The notes under the pieces are model-generated. The model was not told the origin of the DNA. It was given only the letters and a program-made list of their open reading frames with translations, and made no database searches. The position numbers and the translations under genes are program-made. Positions 21,462-33,415 of a stretch of 64,000 bases of DNA are shown piece after piece. The stretch is from contig OX327699.1 of NCBI GenBank assembly GCA_946807835.1, positions 2,225,001 to 2,289,000 on the forward strand, read 5' to 3'. Positions within the stretch are counted from its first letter, which is position 1, and each line of letters starts with the position of its first letter. This DNA comes from Ailanthus altissimus (lineage: Eukaryota; Streptophyta; Magnoliopsida; Sapindales; Simaroubaceae).

Positions 21462-24400
21462 TCAACAACTCTTTTACTTATCTAAAGGGAGTGATTGAAA
21501 ATGTGCTAGTTAAGGTAGACAAGTTCATCTTCCCGATAAATTTCATAGTGCTTGACATGGATAAGGATAGTGAAGTACCTATCATCTTAAACCAGCCATT
21601 CTTGGCAATCGAAAGAACCTTGATTGATTTCTAAAAAGGTGAGTTGACAATAAAGGTCTAAAAATGAAGATGTAACCTTTAATATCTTCAAGGTTATGCA
21701 ATTTCCTATTGAGGCTAATGATTGTTTTGAGGCTGATGATTAAGAAAGAGGTGAAAAAGGTCTTTAGAATTAATGTCCTCAAAGATCCTCTTAAAAATAT
21801 CATTGTAAATAGAGATGATGTGGAGACTCTTGAAGTATAGGAATATAAGATAGCATTGGTTGCTACACACTTTTAGCCATATGAAGGAAAAATCTGAGCC
21901 TTTGGAATATTTGAAGAATACAGAGATAATGCATAAGCCATCTATAGAAAAGGCCCTTACTCTTAAGCTTAAGCCACTACTGAGTCATTTGCAATATACT
22001 TATCTTGACAACTCTTCTACACTTCTTGTAATTATTTTAAGCAAGCTTGATAGGAAATTCAGGAAGAAAAATTACTTAGAGTACTCCGTGAGCATAAGAG
22101 AGCACTAGGTTGAACTATAGCTGACATTCAGGGTATAAGTCCATCATTGTGCATATATAGGATTCTACTTAAAGAAGACCATAAGCTAACTATTGAGTAA
22201 CAAATTAGGTTAAATCCAGTGATGAAGGATGTGGTCAAGAAATATATCATTAAATAGTTAGATATGAGAATTATTTATCCCATCTCAGATAGTTCATGGG
22301 TTAGTCCGGTATAATATATTCCCAAGCAAGGAGGTGTCATTGTTGTAAAGAATAAGAACATAATGAATTGATTCCTACACGTACAGTGATCGGTTGGAGA
22401 TTTTGCATGGACTATTGGAAGCTCAACAAGGCTACAAGAAAAGACCATTTTTCTCTCCTATTTCTTGATCAGATGCTTAACAGACTAGCTAGACACATGT
22501 ATATTGTTTTCTTAATAGGTACTTTAGCTATAATCAAATTGCAATCAACCTAAAAGACTAAGATAAGACCATATTCACCTATCTTTATAGTACCTTTGCA
22601 TTTAGGAGGATTCTATTTAGATTATGTAATGTGCCTGTGACTTTTCAATGTTGTATGATGGCGATCTTCACAGACATTGTGGAATAATTCTTAGAGGTAT
22701 TTATGGATGAGTTTTCTATTTTTGGTGATTCATTTGTCTTAATAATTTAGCATTTCTTTTAAAAAGATGTGAAGAAACTAATTTAGTATTAAATTAGGAT
22801 AAATGCCATTTTATTGTCAAAGAATGTATTATCTTAGGCCATAAAATTTCATCTGGAGCATTGAGGTTAATAGGGTGAAAATTGAAACTATAGAGAAATT
22901 GCCCCTTACTAATGTGAAAGAAGTTCAGAGTTGTTTTTTAAATATGCAGGTTTTTCAAGCCCCTTTACATTTTGTCGGAGAAGGATGCACCATTTCAATT
23001 TGATGAAGAATGTTTTGAAGCTTTTGAGGCATTGAAGAAAAAGCTCATTTCAGCCCCTATAGTCATAGCACTAGATTGGAGTCTTCCATTTAAGTTAATA
23101 TATGATGCTAGTGATCAAGATATAGGTGCAGTACTTGGTAAAGGAAAGGAATAGGTTTCTACACTATTTACCAGCAAAACTTTGAATGAAGCATAAGTTA
23201 ACTACACTAATATAGAAAATGAGCTCTTAACTGTGGTATTTGCTTTTGATAAGTTTAGATCTTACTTCATAGGAGTAATCTTGCAGCCATTAAGTACTTA
23301 ATCACCAAAAATGAAGCAAAGCCTTGCTTGATTAGATGGGTATTAAGAATTTAATTTAGAAATTCATAATGAAAAAGGGATAGAAATTCAAGTCACTGAC
23401 TATTTGTCTAGATAAGAATGAGGAGAAAAATATGGAACTTTGATCAATAAAACCTTCCTTGATGAACAAATCTTTATAGCTCAAAACCTTCAAGTGCCAT
23501 TGTATGTTAATTATGTGAATTATGTGAATGTTGAGAAGATTATGTGAATTGTATGTTAAAAATCTCTTTCACATCATACCATTGTATGTTAATTATGTAA
23601 ATTATTTAATATGTGGCATTATACTTCCAGATTTAAATTTTCAACAAAGAAAGAGATTTTTGTATGATGTGAAGAGATATTGTTAGGATGAGCTATTTTT
23701 ATTTAGGTAATTTGCTAACAAAATGTTGAGAAGATGTGTGCCTCAAGAAGAGGTAGAAGGTATTTTGTACCATTCTCATGCTTCATATTATGGTGGCTAT
23801 TTTGGGGGTAATAGAGTAGATATGAGAGTAGTAAAATATGGCTTATATTAGCCAACTTTGTTTAAGAATCTATGTCTTATAATGTGATAAATGTTAAAGG
23901 GTCGGCAACATCTTAAGGAAGCAAGAGATTCCCTTACAAGGTATTTTAGAAGTATAAATATTTGATATATGGGGGATATATTTCATGGGTCTTATTGTTT
24001 CATCAGTTATGAATAAGTATATTTTAGTTATGGTGGACTACGTGTCTAAGTGGGTGGAAGCAGTTGCACTCCACATTGATGATGCCAAGGTGGTGCTAAA
24101 ATGTTTAAAGAATATTTTCACAAATCATGAAACTCTAAAAGCTATCATAAGTGATGAAGGGTCTTATTTTTATACTAAGTACTTTTCAGCACTTCTTCAA
24201 AAATGTAAAGTGAGACACAAGGTAGCACTACGTATCACCCTCAAAACAAGTGGTCAGGCAAAGATCTTGAACCTATAGATTAAATGCAATCTTGAGAAAA
24301 CTGTGAAGCTAGCCGAAAGGATTAGGCCATAAGACTTTATGATGCACTATGGGCTTACTATACAACTTTCAAAATACCTATAGAAATGTTACCATATCAG

Positions 24401-24780
24401 TTGGTTTATGGGAAAGCATGTCATTTGCCATTCGAGCTAGAGCATAAGGCATATTGGGCGATTAAGACCTTAAACTTTGATGCTCAAGCTATCAGAGAGA
24501 AACATTTGCTTCAACTTCATGAGTTAGATAAATTTTTGCTTCAAGCTTATGAAAACACCAAGCTTTACCACGAAAAGACTAAGAAATGAAATGATAGAAA
24601 GATTGCACATAGAGAATTTCATCCTGGACAATGGGTATTATTGTTTAACTCTCCTGTTGAAACTTTTCTAAGAAAGGCTTAAGTCAAGATGGTCCGACCC
24701 ATTTCAAGTCACTTAGGTGTTTTTTTATAGAGCTATTGAGATTGCAGATGATGAGGACAAGTAATTTTTTAAAAGTAAAT
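21462..24780 (+). pseudogene. pol remnant of Athila-like element D
   Basis: Heavily decayed pol with many stops. In order: protease C-terminal half (VDKFIFP and VLDMDKD wording, 21490-21600), linker (21860-22110), RT from about 22120 with FCMDYWKLN near 22395 and FMDEF in place of FMDD near 22700, RNase H (YDASDQDIGAVLG at 23100), a zinc-domain trace near 23760-23900, integrase core ([12 protein letters not shown] at 24030; IISDEG at about 24150), and [15 protein letters not shown] at about 24415. The catalytic RT aspartate change alone makes it inactive. No gag is found between the B LTR and this point. Confidence 0.85.
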
Positions 24781-25250
24781 GGATAGAGGTGAGTATTATT
24801 GAGGGGATGATATTGATCGCCAAAAGTCATCCCTTGAATTAATTGAGGCATAAAGATCAAGAAGCAAACCATCAAGCCGATGGCATTAAATTAAGCACTT
24901 GATGACACAACAACATTCTGATGTCTCAAAATTTGAAGAGTTAACTTCAAATTGCAAAAACATGATGAATGTTCATGTGTTATAAAGAGAATACAGTGGC
25001 ATTAGCACAAAAATTAGCTTTAAATGCCATTTGTTTCCATTTTCTTCACTCACTCTCTCTTTGAGTCTTATTCTCTCTTAACCAAATATCAATCCACAGT
25101 AACATTTACCTAAACTAACTTCAGAAACATATTTACCACCATCCTAATATTATGTATACTGAATTAAAACAACAAATCATCACAACAATCTTCTAAATTT
25201 AAACCATATCCACCCATTCACAAAACTTAAAACTTGATCTGATTTTTATA

Positions 25251-26380
25251 ATGGCACCTAAGAGGAGCAGAGCTAGTACTCTGAGGAGTCCATCTTACGA
25301 TTCTACTCGATTCATGTCCTAAAAAGTGACTGGTTATTTTCACAACACGATTTTTCACAAGTCCATCATTCCAAAAAAAGGATTGTTTAGATGAGAATAA
25401 TTTCCTTAACATTATCTGGATAATCATAGATAGACATTGAAGGACATTTTGTAAGACTTCAAACCTGGGGGTTGTGCTGATAGTCTGAGAGTTTTACGTG
25501 GCCTAATTATAGAATATAGGTTCGTAGAAGAATGGTGCCTTTTGACTATTGCACCATCAATGAGTTGTTTGATCTACTGATTGATGCACTAGATGAGTAG
25601 CCCGATAATAGGAAAGACTTGGATTATGGGTTGACCATTCAGACTTTATATGAGTTGGGCACTAAGTAGAAGACCTCTCATGCTCTACTGCTCTATTTCA
25701 GATCAAGTGCCCTGACTAATGATGCTAAGGCTGGGTATATGTTCCTCTCCTCATGGATTATGCTGGTGATGCACACCAATGACATCAAGGTCAGTGTGCT
25801 ATATGCTATATTGACCGAGAAGTTAATCAATATTGGGTGGATCTTATCGGTGAAGATCTTAGCTTACTTGAGGCTTGCTAAAAATAGTTTATGCTTACCA
25901 TCCCTGATCACTACATTGTGTGCTAAAGCTAGAGTGTACTCGGAGGTGTACAAGGACCTGATCCCTTTACTATTTTAGCACAATCCAAAAGCTGCATATT
26001 GAGGAGAGCCAGAGGCAGCCACCACATTAAAAAGCTCAGCCACTACCATCGGTAGCAACTGATCTAGTAGTGTCATCCTCTTCAGTAACAGGCTCATCTA
26101 GGAGCATGACAATGGTAGCTAGGGGGACTCGCATAGAGGCCCAGACTGAACAACACAAGATGAGCTTCGCATCACTTCACCCGGAATTCTCATCTTTAAG
26201 AGATTGCCACCTCCAATGGATGCAAATATGTGTAGCCCACTAGGATATAGACATCAGTCATATCCCTCAAAAGTAACCATTGCCAGTAGCAGCCACCCTG
26301 CCAGCACCTAATGATGAGGAGACACCATCACGAATAACTTGGACATCCTTATTTTAAAGATGAAAGACATTACCAAAGAT
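25251..26380 (+). pseudogene. Athila-type second ORF (plant-transposon-protein-like) of element D
   Basis: The reading starts MAPKRSRASTLRSPSYDS at 25251, a start typical of the extra ORF found after integrase in Athila elements. It continues with stops through a central part with LITTLCAKARV wording (25739-25978), which fits the 'putative plant transposon protein' domain. Its function in such elements is not established. At the matching place element B has instead the cysteine-motif ORF and LOG pseudogene. Confidence 0.6.
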
Positions 26381-27903
26381 TTGTAGGTATTTAGGGGAGT
26401 CTTGATTTTCTCTTGTTTTCGCCATGGGGACCATGCCTAGTTTAAAGTTAAAAAAATGAAAGGGAAACAAATCTTTATGGTTACGATATTTTTTGATCAT
26501 TTTTATATTATGTCTTTTATTTCTTGTTTATATTTTGTCTTTTATTCCTTGGCTTTTACTTCTTATGTGTTATTTTTATATCTTTTGCAGTTGAAAAGGT
26601 ATGAGTAATATAAGTATCTTCCATTTATAAATCTTGTGTGATATTGCCATACTTTGTTGTGTTGGGTTATACTGATGAACACTTGTTTATGATGAAAAAT
26701 GTATTTAAGCACTTACTTCTTAACTTCTTAGGAAATGATTTATAGTTGAAATTATCCATGCATCAACTACTCTACATAATTCAACCTCATTCGATCATTT
26801 ATGTATGAGCACTTATATAAGCTTATGTTAGTTGAGTTATACCTAGAAAAGTCATGCTTAGCTAGTACACTACAATCTTAATGATAGAGCACACTAGAGG
26901 TAGTTTGATTACAACTCGAGGCAAAATTCTAAAAAAACGAGTATAGAAAGAAAATTAGGACATTTTTGGACCATTTGAACCTTTCTAGCCTACCCGAGTA
27001 TACATTAACCCTTTGTCTCTTAATTTAAGAGTAAATTACCCTTTTTATTTAATAACTACATTACAAGTCTAAACTATATGTTAAATACCCCAAACCACCT
27101 TTAACATCATAAACATGGAGCTCAATGAAAATGTTGGGATTGGGATTAAGTTGAGTAAGGTGGCAATAAAGTGGTAAAATTTCAGTTACTATAAGAAGTT
27201 TGGGGGAATAATGCTAGTTACCTAAATTATCTGGTTATTATTTGAAAAAAAAGTATAAATCACTCTTGCTTAAATGAAATAAAAGTAGTTTTGGGTTTAA
27301 GTTCGAGGGAAAAATTCAAAAGTGAGGTTAGTGAGTTCAAATATTCGGACTTAGTATTCATGGTGTGATTTATACCTAATTCTCATCTAAATATCCCACC
27401 TTAACCTTAACTTTATGTTACAAGCTTATGAAAGTCCTAATTAATCCTTATTTATGAGTTTTCCTACATTAGTTGAGAGTTGTGTGAAAAATTAGCCTAT
27501 GGTAGTGCTTTATAACTAAGGATGTTAAGAAAACATTTTTATATGCAAACTTGAGTTCTTGAGCCAATCTAGGTTAAATTCAATTAGCATTTGCTCTTTT
27601 CACACACACACACACACGGGTGACTATTTATAAGGAATAAGGGAAGTGTTAAAACTTGGTGTTTATGGATCATTGAAAGTCATTTATTGTTTCTAACAAG
27701 TTGAAGTTAAGTGGGACATTCCCTAAGATAAAAAAGTAACCATCAATACAATTTTACCATACCTATGTTTTCTTTTAAATTTTTAGGTCTGTTTTTTATT
27801 TACTTTAATTTCTTTTATTTAGTTTCCAGTCAATCAGTTCCTTGATTGTGTTGTTTCTCTCTTATTACTCGAGAAGGAGCAATCATTTAGGTTTGGGAGA
27901 GTT
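26381..27903 (+). other. 3' non-coding region of element D
   Basis: No gene seen. It contains a short (CA)n run at 27602-27616 and ends in the PPT-like GGTTTGGGAGAGTT directly before the LTR start at 27904. Confidence 0.5.
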
Positions 27904-30175
27904 TGATGAGTATGAAATCGACATATGTTGTAGCCCTGTTTTAACTTAGATTTTTGCCATTTTTGAGTAATTATATACTATTTATGCACCAATGTGTTAA
28001 ATTTGCAGGATAAATAATAGAATGGATGAATTAAAGGGAAAAAGCAATAATAAGGGAGCAAAAGAGTGAGAATGCAGACAAAGGAGTACAAAGAAGAGAT
28101 GAACGTGGCTACATTCTTCAAAGAAAATGCGACAACTTTTCATCCATTTGGATGAGTGTCCCAGTGTTAATTCACCAATGCCTTAGCATTTCTAAAAAAT
28201 TTGAACATTGTGGTATAGGGATGCGTTCTAGGCCACATAATTCCCCAAGAAAGACCAAGTCAGCCAGTGCTACATTGCTAGTTAAGCATCGCAGTTACAT
28301 TATAACGCCCCAACGTTGGATAACAAGAACGCCCCGATGTTAATACAATACTGATGGGAACACTTTAGTGTTCCAAGCTTAATGCTGTAGTGTTGCCCCG
28401 TACTATATAAAGCAACTCTTTTGGAATTTTGTAGAGATGACGTTTTAACTTCAACTTTAAACCAAAGTAACTCATTCTAGACTAAAAATCTTTCCTTTTT
28501 GCTATTAACAAACATCATTCAACACTTGGAATTAACTTTGGAGGGATTCAACATGATCAAGGAAGATTGACAACTTCAAGAGAAGCATTAGAACTCTGAC
28601 AACTGTGGCTTCTTTGGATTTCATCTACTACACTTTTGGATTTAATCATGGTTATTTTATGCTTTCTCTTATATTTTTTCATCTAAACTTAGTTATGTTG
28701 AACTAATTTCATTAATCTAGGTTTGTATTATTGAACCTAATCATATGTTTGTAGATATTTATAACTAATGAAATGAACTTGGTTATTATTTGATTTGTTG
28801 GTGTTTAATGCTTACATTTAATATGGCCAGTTAATGTATGATTATTGGATTCATTGAGATAAACGTAGAAAAGACATCTTATTAAAAAAACCTAGAACAA
28901 TTTGATGTACAATTGTAGAATAGCATCTACAAGTTTCAGATTAAGATATGAATATACTTAATCGACATACATGGTTGAATCAACTTGGATATAATGAATT
29001 TCATTTTAATCACAGTATCATAGGAATATAGGTATTGGATTAAGGGAATATAATCGTTTGACTATCGGAAGAGGCTTGCAATAAACCTAGTGTTGAGACC
29101 GATAATAGACCAAGGGATTAGCATTCAATGTACACTTTAAACAAACACGGGTTGAGGGATAACTACGCTCCTAGTTACTCTTTATCTTTGATAGTATTGT
29201 GTGTTTTAATTTGCTTATTTAAATAGATAATTTATAATTAATTTTAGTTCCTATTTGCATTGAGTTATCAAGATAAAGAAAAAGAAAAAGAAAAAGAAAA
29301 TTAATTTTAGTAATTGACCTAGAACAAAGCATCTAGTCCTCGTGGGATCGACACCCCTTATGTAACGACCCAAATCCCACATCGGACAGACTCGTCCAAA
29401 GTAAATGCCTTATAAGGAAAAATCCCCCCTACCTTTGTGAGGCGCCTTTTGGGGATGGCGATGCGTTTCGCCCATAAAGGACAAAATCGTGAGGGGGAAG
29501 AACGCGTGTGTGAACTCCAAAGCGAATAATACCTTACACAGGGATTCGTGTAGGCTCTTTCATTTGATATCAGAGCCGATGACGACTCTGTTTCGATGGT
29601 GGGTAGTTATGTAACGACCCAAATTCCACATCAGGCAAACTCATCCAAAGTAAAAGCCTTATAAGGAAAAATCCCCCTACCCTTGTAAGGCGCCTTTTAG
29701 GGATGGCGATGGGTTCCGCCCATAAAGGACAAAACCGTAAAGGGGAAGGACGCGTGCGTGAACTCCAAAACGGACAATACCTTGCACAGAAATTCAGGTG
29801 AGCTCTTTTATTTGGTATTAAAGCCGAGGATGAGTCTGCTCGATGTGGAATTTTGGTCGTTACATAACCCCCCACCATCGAAACAGAGTCGTCCTCGGCT
29901 CTAATACCAAATGAAAGAGCCCACCCGAATCCCTGTGTAAGGTATTGTCCGCTTTAAAGTTTACGCACGCGTCCTTCCCCCTCATAGTTTTGTCTTTTAT
30001 AGGCAGAACGCATTGTCATCTCCAAAATGTGCCTCACAAGGGTATGAGGGATTTTTTCTTATAAGGCCTTGACTTTGGACGAGTCTGCCCGATGTGGGAT
30101 TTGGATCGTTACACCTTATCTTTATATTACTTGTTAAGCGATAACGTGCACTTACACTTGAACACATACACACCT
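27904..30175 (+). repeat. 3' LTR of element D, containing a nested TRIM
   Basis: It starts TGATGAGTATG after a purine tract. Its U3 has CGCCCCAACG and CGCCCCGATG words related to those in the A LTR, a TATATAAAG box at 28403-28411, and U5 text CCTCGTGGGATCGACACC at 29338-29355. The U5 is interrupted by the TRIM at 29361-30113 and resumes with CCTTATCTTTATATTACTTG. Without the insert the LTR is about 1.5 kb. An (AAAAG)n-type run lies at 29276-29299. The right end is approximate. Confidence 0.65.
29361..30113. mobile_element. composite TRIM: three about 202-bp LTR copies with a 47-bp internal region
   Basis: It begins TGTAACGACCCAAAT and ends with its inverse, ATTTGGATCGTTACA, flanked by the 5-base duplication CCTTA (29356-29360 and 30114-30118). 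Units: LTR copy 29361-29562; internal 29563-29609 with PBS TTTGATATCAGAGCC and purine run GATGGTGGG; LTR copy 29610-29810; a PBS-containing fragment; an inverted LTR stub ending at 29864; an inverted internal region 29865-29911; an inverted LTR copy 29912-30113. The internal region has room only for the two priming sites. This matches terminal-repeat retrotransposons in miniature, here in a mixed direct and inverted arrangement. It has no coding capacity; open frames across it are chance. Confidence 0.8.
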
Positions 30176-30204
30176 ACCATCTAAACAACAATACTTATTG
30201 AACA

Positions 30205-31130
30205 GAATCTTAAACTTTATAAAGCACTGAAAGATGCAGTGGTCGATAGAGAATCTTATCAAAGATTAGTTGGACCAACTAATCTATTTTTCCTATACTA
30301 GATTAGACATAGCCTATATTGTAGGAGTGGTGAGTCAATTCATGCACAACCCAAAAATGTATACCATCAAGTAACACATCAAATTCTACAGTACTTAAAA
30401 GTCATTCCAAAAAAGAGAATATTATTAGAAAAGGCAATTAATTGACACTGAAGTATACACAAATGTAGATTATGCTAGATCGTTGATAACAAAAGATCAA
30501 CTTTAGGCTATTATACATTCTATGGAGGCAACTTTGTAATATAAAGAAGTAAAAAGTAAAATATGGTTGTAAGGTTGAGCTCATAAGCTGAGTTCAGAGC
30601 TATAGCATTAGGAGTTACTAAGCTTTTATGGTTGAAAGTAATCTTGGAAGATTTGAAGATTACATGGGAAGGGCCTATGAATCTATATTGCGATAACAAG
30701 TCAATAATTAATAAATAGAAATATATAGACATTTTATAAATAAAAAGTTAGACAATGAATTGATTTGTATTCCAATTATGTGAACCAAAGGTCAACTTAT
30801 AGATGTGTTAACTAAAGAGTTAAGTGGTTCTGGATTTCAATTTAGTGTTAGCAAGCTAGAGATGGAAAATATCCATTCACCAGCTTAAGGGAGAGTGTTA
30901 GGATTAACAATCATGATGTGCAGATTTTACAGTTCATTAGATATGAAAAAACAAGTATGATAACTATGCATATATCCTTAATTAAAATGTATATTCTCGT
31001 AGTTAATATCCCTAATTTATGGAGATTAAGTCTTAGGAGAGTTTTTTTTTTATAGTCTAGTCTTTTTTTACATATTTATGTATATTTATTGGTTGAATAT
31101 AAGTGAATTTTTCTAATATTTTGTTAATAA
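30205..31130 (+). pseudogene. Ty1/copia 3' fragment: RT end, RNase H and 3' LTR
   Basis: Read with frameshifts, 30205-30890 gives the copia RT end and RNase H: a YQRLVG start, VYHQVTHQILQYLK, a GYYTFYGGN segment, CDNKS-type wording near 30690, and LTKEL near 30810. GGGAGAG (PPT) at 30889-30895 is followed by the LTR start TGTTAGGATT at 30896. The LTR end (about 31130) is a guess. The 5' part of the element is absent; the fragment abuts the LTR of element D. Confidence 0.7.
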
Positions 31131-33300
31131 TTATTGGCAAATATATAAAATATACATTAAATGTATTTCTATTTAAAAGTCATTACATAGTCAATACAAA
31201 AACTATACCATGACTAATCTATCATTAAATAGGACTTAATTATTATTAATTTTGGAATTGAACAAAGGGATTGTTTCTTTGTTGATAAGCATTAGGTTGA
31301 GGTTAAAAGACTATTATATGTATGTATTTTTTACATTTCTTGCCTCTAATGGATTATATCAACAAACTAATAAGGTTTTATACAAACTATAATTTGCATA
31401 AGTATACATTTGAATAAATATACAAGTAGGCATTGAATTGCAAAAAAGGTTGATTTTTTACAAAGAAGGATCACTGTATTTAACTCGAGTATTAGTGATT
31501 ATGCAAACAATATCTTTGGGGCTTATGTGGCTCTTATATGCATACTGAATCATTGATTTCACTATATGTTCATTTTATTGAATTTTACATTAAGAGGGGT
31601 GATGTTACATTGTATATGTAAAGATTTTTTTTAAGTTGTTAGCCTAAAGGAAGGAGTGCTTTAATAAATAGTTTAAATGGTAATTGTGGGGTGTGTCTAA
31701 ATTTATAGAGCATTTAACATTGCTATAATATTTGACTTTAGGCCCGAGAGTGATTTGTATTTTAGATAGAAAATGATAATAGGATTATGGAGCAAATAAA
31801 TGAAATAAATGAGTGCTTCCCATGACATGTTGTATATGTCGATAAACTTTGTAATTTTATGCCATAGTTTTTTATGTCTAGTTATCGTAAAAAAAAATCA
31901 ATTATTATTCTCTTGTGCTTTTTATCTAATATTTTAATAATTATACAAAAATTAACCATTTATCATTAAAAAAAATATAACTAAAGCATTAATAATATTC
32001 ATGAGAAATTAAAAATTCATAATTATATAATAATACACTGAAGCATTAATAATCTTTAGCTGAAATTAACAATATATAGTTATACAAAGATAATATAAGT
32101 AATACAACGTCAATTACTCGGCAATGCAATAAGGTTTGGCAAGTTTGTGATAATGTTCAAGTTGTTTACATAGACAAATACTTTCCTTAATGGTTCCCCA
32201 CATTGTAATAGAATATGGTTCTCCTTTACTGATCCGATTGTTTATGTCTAAATTGAAACTTTAATGTCTACAGATTGTGACTCTTTGAGTATTATCCAAT
32301 ATGACATATGACCAACGGGATGGATTGATTCAACATATACGACAAGTAGTCTCCCAAAGTGTAATAAGCATAGCAAAGAGCTTGATATTCTAACCTAGCA
32401 TGTCTATATACAACAACCATGGGCACAAAGATAGTTAGTGAAAAATAAACTTCTAACAACTGTATGTTTTTGTGTGGATGTGTTAAATTTTCCATTCCTA
32501 TGGTCCTTGACTAGGATATCTTTGTTCTTTATTATAAAAAAAAATGATTGGCATTAACGTTAACGTCTCATATATCGTTTGGTCCTTTATTTCTCCCATT
32601 ATTATGTGCATTCCTATTATCTTTGACATCTTCATCATAAGTGTATACCAGACTACTATAATGATCATGAGTAGGGTCGTCATTATATCAAATAGGGGAA
32701 TAGTAATGGTCAAATAAAGTGGAGGTTAAAAAATTCGTATTTAATGTTATTGAAAATGTGTTACTAATTTAGTTACTATCATTTATCGACATAAAAGAAT
32801 TATGACATAGTTGTTGCTCATCCATGGATGCCCGTGCATCGCATATAGGAACTTTATGATCCAACATAACAAATATAAGAATAAAATATTATTATTAACT
32901 CTAGAAAAAACTTCACATCTTTATCCATTTAAATTTTCATTGATTTTAGTTTAACCATTATTACCTATATAAAAAATATATGTACATTGTATTTATCAAA
33001 ATTTATTCCCATTGCATAGTATCAAAGAAATTATAGATGATGACATCATATAAAAGCATAATATCCACATTTTGATATTTAATATATTTCCCTTCACCAT
33101 CTTTTAAACTCTCTCGTATTTCCTCAAAACAAACAATTAGCAAAACTCTATCCATGTTCTCAATAAAAAATTAGGTATTATCTTAATATCATTTAAAGGG
33201 CAAAATACTAAAAGGTAACTGAAAACTAAGGGTCCAACAGTACCAAAATTGTATGATTATTATAAAAACTTCCCCTAACCTTTTTATGGGTATTGGCGCT
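31131..33300. other. AT-rich intergenic region upstream of FANCM
   Basis: Only short open frames in both strands (for example 32292-32713 on the minus strand), with no family I can name. It has no clear repeat ends or tRNA. The last 100 bases lead into the FANCM leader, with a T-run at 33328-33340 and no clear TATA box. Confidence 0.45.
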
Positions 33301-33415
33301 TGATACATAGCCAATAATAGCAAAAGGCTTTTTTTTTTTTAAGTTTTGCCGCCAATCTATCACAAGGGTTTCTCTCCAGAAATCAAAACCAGAAGGATCA
33401 GCTCAAATCAAATCA

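Noticed and set aside
27602..27616. CRISPR-like or satellite array
   Set aside because: Simple (CA)n run only; no spaced repeats anywhere in the window suggest a CRISPR array.
29570..29878. 102-residue minus-strand open frame in the TRIM
   Set aside because: It spans LTR and internal repeats of a non-coding element; chance frame.
29361..30113. Foldback DNA transposon or MITE because of inverted ends
   Set aside because: Internal PBS and purine tract between direct LTR copies and a 5-bp duplication fit a TRIM better.
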